Virus record (IMG/VR): IMGVR_UViG_3300048839_001349
Span: 1-39,835 of that record
DNA from: a virus
Strand: one strand, 5' to 3'
DNA: 39,835 nucleotides
Shown here: positions 6,324-14,387 of the stretch, one piece after another
How positions within the stretch are numbered: position 1 is the stretch's first letter
Layout: each line of letters opens with the position of its first letter
Notes under the pieces: generated by a model
Databases searched by the model: none
What the model was told of the DNA's origin: nothing
Seen by the model: the letters and a program-made list of their open reading frames with translations, nothing else
Position numbers and translations under genes: made by a program

Positions 6324-7769
6324 ATGCGCAAAGCGTGCTTAAAAATGCAGGAGTGGCGAGCTAGCCCTGCGCTTTTTGTGCATGATGTTTTTAATGTTGA
6401 GTTAGACTCTTGGCAAGAAGAGGCGCTTATGCACTTTGCCTCGAGTGACCCCAAGGCTCAACGCATCTCTCTGCAAGCCTGTGCTGGCCCAGGCAAGTCA
6501 GCGCTCTTGGCCATGGCTGGCTGGCACTTCCTCACGACAAGAGGCGATAAGGGCGAGCATCCCAAAGCTGCTGCTGTATCAGTCACTGCTGACAATCTCA
6601 AAGATAACCTGTGGGCTGAAATGTCTAAGTGGCAAGATCGAAGTGATCTTTTAAAGCATCTCTTCACCTGGACTCACTCGCGCATCTTTGCCAAAGACCA
6701 TCCCTCAACCTGGTTCATGTCAGCAAGGAGCTTTGCCAAAACTGCTAACGCAGAAGAGGTCGGGCGCACACTCTCAGGGCTTCATTCAAAGTATGTGCTT
6801 TACCTCATTGATGAAAGCGGTGACATCCCTCCATCAATCATCAAGTCAGCCGAGCAAGGGCTTTCAACAGGTCCAGTTTTTGGCAAAATCCTTCAAGCAG
6901 GGAATCCCACCTCTCATGATGGCATGCTTTATCAGGCAGCAACAAGGCTTCGTGAGCAATGGACTATCATACAAATCACAGGTGATCCTGATAGTCCTAG
7001 AAGATCTAGTCGTATTAATATTGAATGGGCGCGTGAGCAGATCAAAATCTACGGGCGAGATAACCCATGGGTGAAGGCTTATATCCTAGGTGAATTTCCT
7101 GAAAGCAATATCAATACGCTTCTTTCTCTTGATGAAGTTACTAAGGCAGTCAATAGGCAGATCCCTCCCTCTGATTATGAGAAGGCTCAAAAAAGATTGG
7201 GCGTAGACGTTGGTCGTTTTGGCGGAGACAGATCCGTGATCATCCCGCGACAGGGCTTGCGATGTTTTAAACCTGTTGTAATGATCGGTGCAAGGTCTAA
7301 TGAAATCGCAGCTCGAGTGGCACTAGCCAAAAGTAAGTGGAAGAGTGAGATGGAGTTTATTGATGGCACTGGAGGCTTTGGCAGTGGGGTTGTTGACTCA
7401 CTTATTCAAGCCGGACATTCGCCTCAAGAAATTCACTTTTCAGGTAAAGCCATTGATAACCGCTACTACAACAAACGCAGTGAGATGTGGTTTAACATGG
7501 CCGAATGGATTAAGCGCGGAGGCTCCATCCCTGATGATGATTCCCTGATTAAAGAACTCTGCTCACCAACCTACGCCTTTCAAAACGGACGCTTCCTTCT
7601 TGAACCTAAAGAACAAATCAAAAAGAGATTGGGCTTCTCTCCTGATTTATGCGATGCGTTGGCACTAACCTTTGCATTCCCTGAGATGCCAGGCATAGAC
7701 CCAGTGATAGGGGCATTGATGAAGCCTCGGTATCAGTCTGACTATGATCCATTTAATCAAAAAGATTAG
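6324..7769 (+). CDS. Terminase large subunit (ATPase-nuclease)
   Basis: A 481-residue DNA packaging motor, normal length for the family. ATPase: Walker A ACAGPGKS at 52-59, Walker B VLYLIDE at 158-164 with Asp163-Glu164, and coupling motif AGNPT at 192-196. RNase-H-like nuclease: Asp295 in GVDVGRFGGD, Asp347 in FIDGTGGFGSGV and Asp444 in SPDLCDALAL, the three metal-binding acids expected. It works with the small subunit upstream and the portal at 8618. Walker A begins with Ala instead of Gly, a tolerated variation in terminases. Confidence 0.96.
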   Translation: MRKACLKMQEWRASPALFVHDVFNVELDSWQEEALMHFASSDPKAQRISLQACAGPGKSALLAMAGWHFLTTRGDKGEHPKAAAVSVTADNLKDNLWAEMSKWQDRSDLLKHLFTWTHSRIFAKDHPSTWFMSARSFAKTANAEEVGRTLSGLHSKYVLYLIDESGDIPPSIIKSAEQGLSTGPVFGKILQAGNPTSHDGMLYQAATRLREQWTIIQITGDPDSPRRSSRINIEWAREQIKIYGRDNPWVKAYILGEFPESNINTLLSLDEVTKAVNRQIPPSDYEKAQKRLGVDVGRFGGDRSVIIPRQGLRCFKPVVMIGARSNEIAARVALAKSKWKSEMEFIDGTGGFGSGVVDSLIQAGHSPQEIHFSGKAIDNRYYNKRSEMWFNMAEWIKRGGSIPDDDSLIKELCSPTYAFQNGRFLLEPKEQIKKRLGFSPDLCDALALTFAFPEMPGIDPVIGALMKPRYQSDYDPFNQKD

Positions 7770-7805
7770 CTTGTTTAGGGCGACAACTTAATGTGGAGTG
7801 TTGAT

Positions 7806-8276
7806 ATGTATGTAGTAAGAAGAGCAGAGGTGCGAGACATTAAACCGATACTATCTGAGCTAGAGTCTTTTTCAAATTATTATGGAATGGAGAAGTATTC
7901 TTTTTTTTCTGACGATAGAGCGGGCATGGAAGAAAAGCTTGAGTACATGATTGAGAGTCACATTGTTTATGTGGCCGACTACATTAGTGAGGAGACGGGT
8001 GTTACTAGGTCGGTTGTTGGTGTTGTTGCTGGGCTATTGACTCCTCATTTTTTTAATCCCAAACTAGTTACGTTAGCAGAGCAGTTTTGGTGGGTGAATG
8101 AAGCGCACCGAGAGACTCGAGCAGGGTTGATGCTTTTAAAAAAGTTCATTGAAACTGGTAAGCAAGTGGCCAATATCTTGACCTTTTGTTTACTTAAAGA
8201 GACACCTGTAAGGGATAGATCGCTTGAACATTTTGGGTTTAAATTTGTTGAGCGTGCATTCATCATGGAAGTTTAG
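7806..8276 (+). CDS. GNAT-fold acetyltransferase-like phage protein
   Basis: A 156-residue protein opening with the usual GNAT strand-helix (MYVVRRAEVRDIKPILSELE). The acetyl-CoA-binding region is at about residues 90-115 (AEQFWWVNEAHRETRAGLML) and a late strand GFKFVERAFIMEV closes it. The glycine-rich pyrophosphate loop is replaced by HRETRAG, so catalysis is uncertain. GNAT-like proteins sit at this place in several podoviruses, and T7 gp13 has this fold. I choose ATG 7806 because GGAG lies seven bases upstream; ATG 7791 would add five residues with a poorer site. The role may be virion assembly rather than acetylation. Confidence 0.78.
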   Translation: MYVVRRAEVRDIKPILSELESFSNYYGMEKYSFFSDDRAGMEEKLEYMIESHIVYVADYISEETGVTRSVVGVVAGLLTPHFFNPKLVTLAEQFWWVNEAHRETRAGLMLLKKFIETGKQVANILTFCLLKETPVRDRSLEHFGFKFVERAFIMEV

Positions 8277-8297
8277 CATTTTTAAAGAGGGGGCATC

Positions 8298-8618
8298 TTG
8301 GCAGGAGCAACAACAATTGCGGCAATCGGCGCATTACTAATGGGCAAGCAAGCAATTGATCATGAAACAAAAAATGCAGACAAAAAAATGAACATGCAAA
8401 TTGATGCTGCCAATGCCGAGCAAGACAAAAATGAGCAGCAGATTGCTGAGCAGGAGAAAAAGACCAAGGCTGCTAAAGGTCTTAATGAAGAGCGCATGCG
8501 ACAAAGGGCCATGCGAGCAAAGTATGCCGGAAGGTCTAGCACTATTTTATCCTCTCCTCTTGGTGGGTCAACGGCTGATCCAAACACATCAGGCACAAAA
8601 ACTCTTTTGGGGTCTTAA
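8298..8618 (+). CDS. Small conserved protein before the portal
   Basis: A 106-residue protein with a hydrophobic Gly/Ala-rich N-terminus (AGATTIAAIGALLMG), a long charged Gln/Lys/Glu helix (about 25-75) and a C-terminal tail rich in Ser/Gly ending TKTLLGS. A short helix-rich protein with this tail is common between terminase and portal in BPP-1-like phages and resembles a shortened T7 gp14-type protein. The start is TTG, chosen because AAAGAGGGGG lies just upstream; the first ATG (8341) would remove the hydrophobic N-terminus. Its stop overlaps the portal start (TAATG). Role not established. Confidence 0.75.
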   Translation: MAGATTIAAIGALLMGKQAIDHETKNADKKMNMQIDAANAEQDKNEQQIAEQEKKTKAAKGLNEERMRQRAMRAKYAGRSSTILSSPLGGSTADPNTSGTKTLLGS

Positions 8619-10348
8619 TGCAAAAATCAATTTATTCAAAACGCCAACGCTTTGAGATCTTGCGTGCTCAGCTTGAAAACGAGCGCTCAACTTTTATCCC
8701 TCATTGGCGAGACTTAAGTGACTACATCTTGCCTCGGCGCTCTCGTTTTTATACTTCTGATGTAAACAAAGGTGATCGTAGGAATCAGAAGATCATTGAC
8801 TCAACAGGGACTCTTGCCGCAAGGACTTTGCGCTCAGGCATGATGAGTGGAGTGACTTCACCTGCAAGGCCTTGGTTTAGGTTAGCCACTCCTGACCCAG
8901 CTCTTGGTGAGTTTGGACCTGTAAAGAACTGGCTTTTTAAAACCCAACAAATCATTACCACATCGTTTTTAAAATCCAATCTCTATAACACTCTCCCTAT
9001 TTGCTATGGTGATTTAGGCACTTTTGGTACAGCTCCCATTTTTATTGAAGAGGATTTTACAGGGAATGTGATGAACACTTCATCTTTTCCTGTGGGTTCT
9101 TACATGATTTCAAAAAACTCACTAGGCATGGTGGATGTTTTTATCCGTGATTTCACTATGAGTGTTAGGCAAATCATTGAGACTTTTGGTCAGCTTGATA
9201 AGTCAGGACAGCCAGATTGGTCAAACATCTCCTCCCATATTAAAGTCTTGTGGGACACGGCTCAGTATGAGCAGCGCATTGAGCTTACTCATGTTATTGC
9301 GCCTAATCCTGAGTATGATCCGCGCAAAGTAGAGGCAAAGTATAAGCGCTTTTCATCTTGTTACTATGAGCGTGGAATGGCAGGAAAGCAGAATAACTAC
9401 ATGTTTGAAAACGAGAGCATGCTGAGAGAGTCAGGGTATGATGTTTTCCCTGTCCTATCTCCTCGCTGGGAAGTTACAGGTGAGGACTCTTACGGTACGA
9501 GCTGCCCTGGAATGGATGCTTTAGGTGACATTAAGCAGTTACAGCTTGGTGAGAAGAGAAGTTTTGAGGCGATTGAGAAGATGATTAGGCCACCAATGGT
9601 CGCGCCTATTTCAATGAAGAATCAAGCGGCTAGTATTTTGCCTGGAGATATTACTTACACAGACATTAGGGATGGGCAACAGGGTTTTCGGCCAGCTCAT
9701 GAGGTAAACTTTCGCATTCAAGAAATGGAGATGAAGCAAGAGCAGGTTAGGCAGAGGATTAATCGAGCCTTTTATGCTGATTTGTTTTTAATGCTGGCCT
9801 CTTCTGATCGTCGGCAAATCACAGCCAGAGAGATTGAGGAGCGTCACGAGGAAAAACTCTTAGCTCTTGGCCCTGTACTTGAGCAGCTTAATCAGGACCT
9901 ACTAGATCCATTAATCGACATTGCCTTTGATATTCACATAAAACAAGGTTTATTGCCTCCACCTCCTGAGGAGTTACAAGGGGTGAATTTAAAGGTTGAG
10001 TACATCTCAATCATGGCGCAGGCGCAAAAGCTTGTAGGCATTTCTGGGATTGAGCGCTTTAGTGGTTATGTTGGACAAATTGCGCAATACGATCCAGGTG
10101 TTTTGGATAAATTAAACACTGATCAAGCAATAGATGTTTATGCTGATATCACCTCTGTGCCACCAGGGATAGTGCGTAGTGATGATGAGGTGGCTTTATT
10201 AAGGCAGCAAAAACAAGAGGCCGCTCAAGCTCAGCAACAAATGCAGATGGCGCAACAGGCTGCAGCCACAGCTAGGGATTTATCACAGACTAGGATGGAT
10301 GATGGCTCTGCATTAGCGGCAATGGCAGGCGGAGTGCAGCAGCGATGA
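8618..10348 (+). CDS. Portal (head-tail connecting protein, PF12236 type)
   Basis: A 576-residue portal that forms the dodecameric DNA channel at one capsid vertex. The N-terminal part (WRDLSDYILPRRSRF, then AARTLRSGMMSGVTSPARPW) and the middle (QLQLGEKRSFEAIEKMIRPP, then ITAREIEERHEEKLLALGPV) are typical of T7/BPP-1-like portals. The C-terminus is Gln/Ala-rich (QEAAQAQQQMQMAQQAAATA), as expected of the barrel. Translation is coupled on both sides: TAATG with the gene before and ATGA with the gene after. Confidence 0.95.
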   Translation: MQKSIYSKRQRFEILRAQLENERSTFIPHWRDLSDYILPRRSRFYTSDVNKGDRRNQKIIDSTGTLAARTLRSGMMSGVTSPARPWFRLATPDPALGEFGPVKNWLFKTQQIITTSFLKSNLYNTLPICYGDLGTFGTAPIFIEEDFTGNVMNTSSFPVGSYMISKNSLGMVDVFIRDFTMSVRQIIETFGQLDKSGQPDWSNISSHIKVLWDTAQYEQRIELTHVIAPNPEYDPRKVEAKYKRFSSCYYERGMAGKQNNYMFENESMLRESGYDVFPVLSPRWEVTGEDSYGTSCPGMDALGDIKQLQLGEKRSFEAIEKMIRPPMVAPISMKNQAASILPGDITYTDIRDGQQGFRPAHEVNFRIQEMEMKQEQVRQRINRAFYADLFLMLASSDRRQITAREIEERHEEKLLALGPVLEQLNQDLLDPLIDIAFDIHIKQGLLPPPPEELQGVNLKVEYISIMAQAQKLVGISGIERFSGYVGQIAQYDPGVLDKLNTDQAIDVYADITSVPPGIVRSDDEVALLRQQKQEAAQAQQQMQMAQQAAATARDLSQTRMDDGSALAAMAGGVQQR

Positions 10349-10641
10349 AGAATGCCAGTGATCCATCGCAGGTAAAAAACGCTAAAGTAAACGAGAAGCT
10401 TCGTAGGGACCAGGAGCTTAATGATGTGCGCTCTGTGCTTGGCACCATTCAGGGGCGGCGATTGCTGTGGAAATACTTAGAGCTGTGTGGTGTTTACAAG
10501 ACTTCATTTACAGGTTCAAGTGAGACTTTCTTTTTAGAGGGTCAACGTAATGTGGGGTTAAAGATTTTAGGTGACATCATGGACGCTGATCCGATGGCCT
10601 ATGTAAACATGATGAAAGAGAATAAAGAGATTAAACAATGA
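10345..10641 (+). CDS. Bbp19-like small head-module protein
   Basis: A 98-residue helical protein. The segment LGTIQGRRLLWKYLELCGVY followed by KTSFTGSSETFFLEGQRNVG and a helix to MMKENK matches the Bbp19 family of BPP-1-like phages, where it sits next to the portal, as here. The start overlaps the portal stop (ATGA), so its output is tied to the portal. The biochemical role of Bbp19 is not established to my knowledge. Confidence 0.82.
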   Translation: MKNASDPSQVKNAKVNEKLRRDQELNDVRSVLGTIQGRRLLWKYLELCGVYKTSFTGSSETFFLEGQRNVGLKILGDIMDADPMAYVNMMKENKEIKQ

Positions 10642-10705
10642 TGATTGTAGCCGATTGGGTACATGATTTATAAAGAATGAAGGATGCAACAAAAGGGAGT
10701 CGTTT

Positions 10706-11311
10706 ATGAGTGAAGTAGGAGACGTGGTTCAAAATAACACTAACGCCACAGATACTACGCAAGCTCCTCAGGCTAGTGGTAACGAAGCGCAAGTGCCACC
10801 TGTGGAGTCAGCAAGCGAGCAGCAAGTTCAACCACCATCAGAAGTAAAAGAGATCAAGTATGATGTCAAACTTCCTGATGGGTCTTTGTTAGATGCTAAG
10901 CAAGTTGAGGAAGTCGTAGCTTTTGCAAAAGCTAACAATCTTTCCAACGAACAAGCTCAGGATTTATTAAACAGAGAGAATGAGACTGTGAGTGCCTACC
11001 AAAAAACGCAAGAGTCTACATTTGAGGAGACTAAAGCAGGGTGGGTTGATGCCGTTATGAACGACAAAGAGCTCGGTGGGCAAGGCTTTAACCAAAGCGT
11101 TGAGTTTGCACACAGAGCTCTTGAAAAGTTTGGATCTGTTGAATTAAAGGAAACCCTAGACAAAACCGGATTGGGAAACCATCCTGAGCTAGTGAGGGTT
11201 TTTAGTCGCATCGGTAAAGCGATGGCAGATGATACTTTAGTTTCAGCCAATGCCTCAAATGCATCCACCAAAAAATCCATGGAAGAGGTCTTTTATGGAG
11301 CAAAAAATTAA
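10706..11311 (+). CDS. Scaffolding protein
   Basis: A 201-residue acidic, Gln/Ala/Pro-rich protein directly upstream of the major capsid gene, the usual place for the scaffold that guides shell assembly and then leaves. The N-terminal third is disordered (NTNATDTTQAPQASGNEAQV); a YDVKLPDGSLLDAKQVEEVV segment and a helical body follow (VVAFAKANNLSNEQAQDLL). A small globular C-terminal region ends in KKSMEEVFYG, which could contact capsid subunits. AAAGGGAG precedes the ATG. No protease signature is visible. Confidence 0.82.
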   Translation: MSEVGDVVQNNTNATDTTQAPQASGNEAQVPPVESASEQQVQPPSEVKEIKYDVKLPDGSLLDAKQVEEVVAFAKANNLSNEQAQDLLNRENETVSAYQKTQESTFEETKAGWVDAVMNDKELGGQGFNQSVEFAHRALEKFGSVELKETLDKTGLGNHPELVRVFSRIGKAMADDTLVSANASNASTKKSMEEVFYGAKN

Positions 11312-11331
11312 CAAGTAACTAGGAGTTAATA

Positions 11332-12330
11332 ATGGCAGAATTAGGAGCAAACGTCCTTACGTTAAAAGACTGGGCCAAGAGATTAGACCCAGATGGAAAG
11401 GTCCCAAGCATTGTTGAGCTTTTGTCTCAAACCAATGAAGTACTTGATGATATGTTGTGGATGGAGGGTAATCTTCCTACGGGCCACCGTACGACAGTGC
11501 GCACAGGTTTACCCACAGTAGCATGGAGATTGTTAAACCAAGGTGTTCAACCATCTAAGTCCACCACTGCACAAATTGATGAGCAGTGTGGAATGCTTGA
11601 GGCTTGGAGTGAAGTCGATAAAGATCTTGCCATGCTTAATGGTAACACTGCAGCCTTTCGTTTAAGCGAAGCTCAGGCATTTATTGAAGCCATGAACCAG
11701 GAATTCGTAAGCACTCTTTTCTATGGAAATAGTGGCACAGCTCCTGAGGAGTTTACAGGTTTGTCTATTCGTTACTCTGATCCTGCGGCAACAAATGGTC
11801 AGAATGTGATTGATGCTGCTGGTGCAAGCACAGATAACTCTTCTATCTGGTTGATAGCTTGGGGCGCTCAGACTCTTCATGGAATATTCCCTAAGGGTTC
11901 TAAGGCTGGCTTGATGCATGAAGATCTTGGTGAGCAAACTATTGAGACTACTGCAGGTATTGCTGGTAACAGAATGCGTGCATATCAAGATCATTGGCAG
12001 TGGAAGTGTGGTGTTGCGGTAAAAGATTGGCGTTATGCTGTGCGTATTGGTTCGATTGATATTTCTAGCCTTGTTGCAAAATCAAGTGCTGCTGATTTAA
12101 TTGAGCTAATGATTAAAGCGACTCATCGTTTACCAACCATGAAGCTTGGAAAGCCTGTGTTCTACATGAACAGGACTGTTTTTCAAATGCTTGATATTCA
12201 GCGCAGAGATGATGTTATTTCTGGTGGCGGTTTGATTTACAAAGACGTTGATGGTGTATCGACTCCCACTTTTAGAGGGATTCCAATTCGTGTTTGTGAT
12301 GCCTTACTTGAGACAGAAGCAGCAGTTTAA
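11332..12330 (+). CDS. Major capsid protein (BPP-1 Bbp17-like)
   Basis: A 332-residue capsid protein, the size of the BPP-1/epsilon15-type HK97-fold shell subunits. The N-terminus (TLKDWAKRLDPDGKVPSIVE) and LWMEGNLPTGHRTTVRTGLP are typical of this group; KCGVAVKDWRYAVRIGSIDI, PVFYMNRTVFQMLDIQRRDD and FRGIPIRVCDALLETE mark the conserved C-terminal half. An AGGAG site lies eight bases upstream of the ATG, the strongest in the operon, fitting high expression. It is flanked by scaffold and cement genes. Confidence 0.93.
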   Translation: MAELGANVLTLKDWAKRLDPDGKVPSIVELLSQTNEVLDDMLWMEGNLPTGHRTTVRTGLPTVAWRLLNQGVQPSKSTTAQIDEQCGMLEAWSEVDKDLAMLNGNTAAFRLSEAQAFIEAMNQEFVSTLFYGNSGTAPEEFTGLSIRYSDPAATNGQNVIDAAGASTDNSSIWLIAWGAQTLHGIFPKGSKAGLMHEDLGEQTIETTAGIAGNRMRAYQDHWQWKCGVAVKDWRYAVRIGSIDISSLVAKSSAADLIELMIKATHRLPTMKLGKPVFYMNRTVFQMLDIQRRDDVISGGGLIYKDVDGVSTPTFRGIPIRVCDALLETEAAV

Positions 12331-12352
12331 TTTTTTAAAATAGGAGTTTAAG

Positions 12353-12787
12353 ATGATTTTAGATGCACATTGTTTATTTTCTAGTGCACAGGCAGTCACT
12401 GCTGATGCAGCATCCACCAACTATATTGATCTGGGAAGTGCCCAAAATATTTTTGATGGAGAGCCTTTAGCTGTGGTTTTACAAATTGATGTTGCTGCTG
12501 ATGGCACCACCACTGATGAGACTTATTCTTTCAAGATTGAGTGTGATGATAACACATCATTTTCATCTGCAACAGCGTTAGTCACTCAGGCCATTACTTA
12601 CGGCAATCTCACTGCGGGTTCTACGCACATCCTACCTATTCCTGTAGGCGCTGCTGTTGAGCGCTATTTGCGGGTTTATTATGATGTTGGTGGGACTTCA
12701 CCAAGCGTGACTTTGACGGCATTTTTGCAGCCATTAAACATGGTTCAAAAGTATAAGTCTTATGCAGATGGTATTACCATTTCTTAA
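12353..12787 (+). CDS. Bbp16-like capsid cement protein
   Basis: A 144-residue beta-rich protein directly after the capsid gene. MILDAHCLFSSAQAVTADAA and NYIDLG near the start, then a strand-rich body ending ERYLRVYYDVGGTSPSVTLT, match the Bbp16 cement family of BPP-1-like phages, which sits on the capsid surface and stabilises it. AGGAG precedes the ATG. Similarity is from memory of the family pattern, and the location is fully consistent. Confidence 0.85.
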   Translation: MILDAHCLFSSAQAVTADAASTNYIDLGSAQNIFDGEPLAVVLQIDVAADGTTTDETYSFKIECDDNTSFSSATALVTQAITYGNLTAGSTHILPIPVGAAVERYLRVYYDVGGTSPSVTLTAFLQPLNMVQKYKSYADGITIS

Positions 12788-12815
12788 TTAGCCCTAAATA
12801 GCTTGAGAGGATAAA

Positions 12816-13082
12816 ATGAACATAAATGTTATTGCAACGAAGCTAGGATACTATAACCACAAGAGAAGACCCGAGGGCAGTCACTTTCAGATGAAGTTGA
12901 AAGACTTCATTCTAAAGTCTGATGTCCTTAATCCAAAGGATAAGACCTTCTTTATTGTGGATAATAAAGAGTACCTAGCTCCTTCTTGGGTTGATGTGTT
13001 AGTTGACGATAAGCCACGGAAGGCCAAAGCATCTAAGTTCAAGGACGAACCTCAAGATGAATTCACAGATGAAGTTATCTAA
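12816..13082 (+). CDS. Small head-module protein, unknown role
   Basis: An 88-residue basic-to-acidic protein. The start NVIATKLGYYNHKRRPEGSH followed by LKDFI and EYLAPSWVDVLVD resembles short beta-rich proteins found between capsid and tail genes in podoviruses (a K-G-Y-Y, K-R-R, P-G pattern followed by a W-V segment). The C-terminus is charged and probably disordered. GAGAGG lies upstream of the ATG. It is the last gene before the internal terminator at 13089. Function is unknown. Confidence 0.75.
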   Translation: MNINVIATKLGYYNHKRRPEGSHFQMKLKDFILKSDVLNPKDKTFFIVDNKEYLAPSWVDVLVDDKPRKAKASKFKDEPQDEFTDEVI

Positions 13083-13088
13083 AGTTAG

Positions 13089-13114
13089 CGGGGGGCGGCG
13101 CCTCCCGTTTTTTT
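13089..13114 (+). terminator. Intrinsic terminator inside the late operon
   Basis: CGGGGGGC (13089-13096), loop GGC and GCCTCCCG (13100-13107) form an eight-pair GC-rich stem with one G-U pair, followed by seven T's. It lies seven bases after the small head gene and 15 before the next start, so it probably limits read-through from capsid genes into tail genes. Confidence 0.85.
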
Positions 13115-13128
13115 AATAAGGAAGTAAG

Positions 13129-13431
13129 ATGGGCGCAAGAGAAGATTTCAATACGATGTATGAGACTGTTGCAGCATCACAAAGTGATCAGGTGGCTGGC
13201 CCAACAGGGGCTGTTGGTGATTTACTAGAAAGAGTGATTGTCACGGTGGCAACAGCAGCAACAGGTACATGTTCAATTAAAGATGGAAGTGGGTCAGCCA
13301 TTCCACTAACTGCAGCAAACACACCTATTGGTGTTTATAGTGTAGTGATTGGGGCAAGGTCTAGTGGTGGCGCATGGAAGGTTACTACTGGTGCGGGGGC
13401 TACAGCGATTGCTGTTGGCAAATTTACTTAA
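13129..13431 (+). CDS. Possible head decoration protein
   Basis: A 100-residue protein of low charge, rich in Ala, Gly, Thr and Val. The body is strand-like (ERVIVTVATAATGTCSIKDG, then GVYSVVIGARSSGGAWKVTT), suggesting a small beta sandwich exposed on the particle. It is the first gene after the internal terminator, with AAGGAAG upstream of the ATG. Location and composition suggest a head or collar decoration protein. I do not recognise a family with confidence. Confidence 0.7.
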   Translation: MGAREDFNTMYETVAASQSDQVAGPTGAVGDLLERVIVTVATAATGTCSIKDGSGSAIPLTAANTPIGVYSVVIGARSSGGAWKVTTGAGATAIAVGKFT

Positions 13432-13449
13432 TAGCAAGGAGCTAGCTTC

Positions 13450-14055
13450 ATGGCATCAGCAACAGAGATTTGCAATCTGGCTCTTTCTCATTTAGGAATA
13501 TCAAAACCGATAGCCAATGTAGACACTGAGCAATCTCAGGAAGCAGCTACTTGTCGAGTTTTTTACACAATATGCCGAGATGTAGTGTTAAGAGACTACC
13601 GATGGCCATTTGCTACAGAGATGGCAGCGCTTAATCTTATTGAAGCAGATCCTAATGAAGAATGGGCTTACTCGTATCGTTATCCTACTGATTGTTTGTT
13701 GTTTCGTCGCATACTTAGTGGGCAGAGAAACGACACTCATACTAGCCGCACTCCTTACCGGATAGGTAAAGACAGTGCAGGAAAACTTATTTTTTCAGAC
13801 ATGTCAGAGGCCTGGGGCGAGTACACAGTAAAAGTCACAGACACTCAATTTTTCCCTCCTGATTTTACATTAGCCATGAGTTACAGATTAGCCTCTTACA
13901 TTGCGGCAAGACTAACTGCGGGTGATCCATTTAAATTGTCAGAGAAAGCACTTAACATGTACAGGATAGAGGCAAGTCGTGCAGTAGCCTCAGCCTTTAA
14001 CGAAGAACAGCCAGATCAGATTCCTGATTGTGAGCTCATAGAAATTAGGAAATAG
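13450..14055 (+). CDS. Tail adaptor (T7 gp11-like tubular protein A)
   Basis: A 201-residue head-tail adaptor that docks below the portal. ATEICNLALSHLGISKPIAN, then ARDVV-type helices (YTICRDVVLRDYRWPFATEM), then YSYRYPTDCLLFRRI and the late helix SYRLASYIAARLTAGDP are characteristic of podovirus adaptor proteins. AAGGAG precedes the ATG. It is followed, after a staple-like gene, by the nozzle gene, the usual adaptor-nozzle order. Confidence 0.9.
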   Translation: MASATEICNLALSHLGISKPIANVDTEQSQEAATCRVFYTICRDVVLRDYRWPFATEMAALNLIEADPNEEWAYSYRYPTDCLLFRRILSGQRNDTHTSRTPYRIGKDSAGKLIFSDMSEAWGEYTVKVTDTQFFPPDFTLAMSYRLASYIAARLTAGDPFKLSEKALNMYRIEASRAVASAFNEEQPDQIPDCELIEIRK

Positions 14056-14060
14056 CCATT

Positions 14061-14387
14061 ATGAAATCAATGAAGATGTCAGTAAGTGAGCCAAGTAAAG
14101 AGTTAGCCTCAGAAATCGAAAAGCCTGAGTATCCTTATGGATTAAGGATTTGTTTAAGTGAAGAGGTGTTATCTTTGCTTGGGATTAAAGAGATGCCTGC
14201 TGTTGGTACTAAGATGAAGATTGAGGCGATGGCAGATGTATGCTCAGTGAGTGAGTATAAGACCAAAGATGGTGAAAAGCGTACTTTGGATTTACAAATA
14301 ACAGACATGGATTTACTCGGTAAGAGTAAGATTGATGCTAGTAAAATGTATCCTGATGTTAGGGAAGAAAAGGCAGAGGGTAAGTAA
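14061..14387 (+). CDS. Capsid staple-like small beta protein
   Basis: A 108-residue protein. After a short disordered N-terminus (MKSMKMSVSEPSKELASE) comes EYPYGLRICLSEEVLSLLGI, then AVGTKMKIEAMADVCSVSEY and KRTLDLQITDMDLL. This YPYGL ... VG ... LQITD layout matches proteins annotated as capsid staple in several tailed phages, which bind along the shell; assigned from memory, so tentative. Its stop overlaps the nozzle start (TAATG). Confidence 0.65.
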   Translation: MKSMKMSVSEPSKELASEIEKPEYPYGLRICLSEEVLSLLGIKEMPAVGTKMKIEAMADVCSVSEYKTKDGEKRTLDLQITDMDLLGKSKIDASKMYPDVREEKAEGK

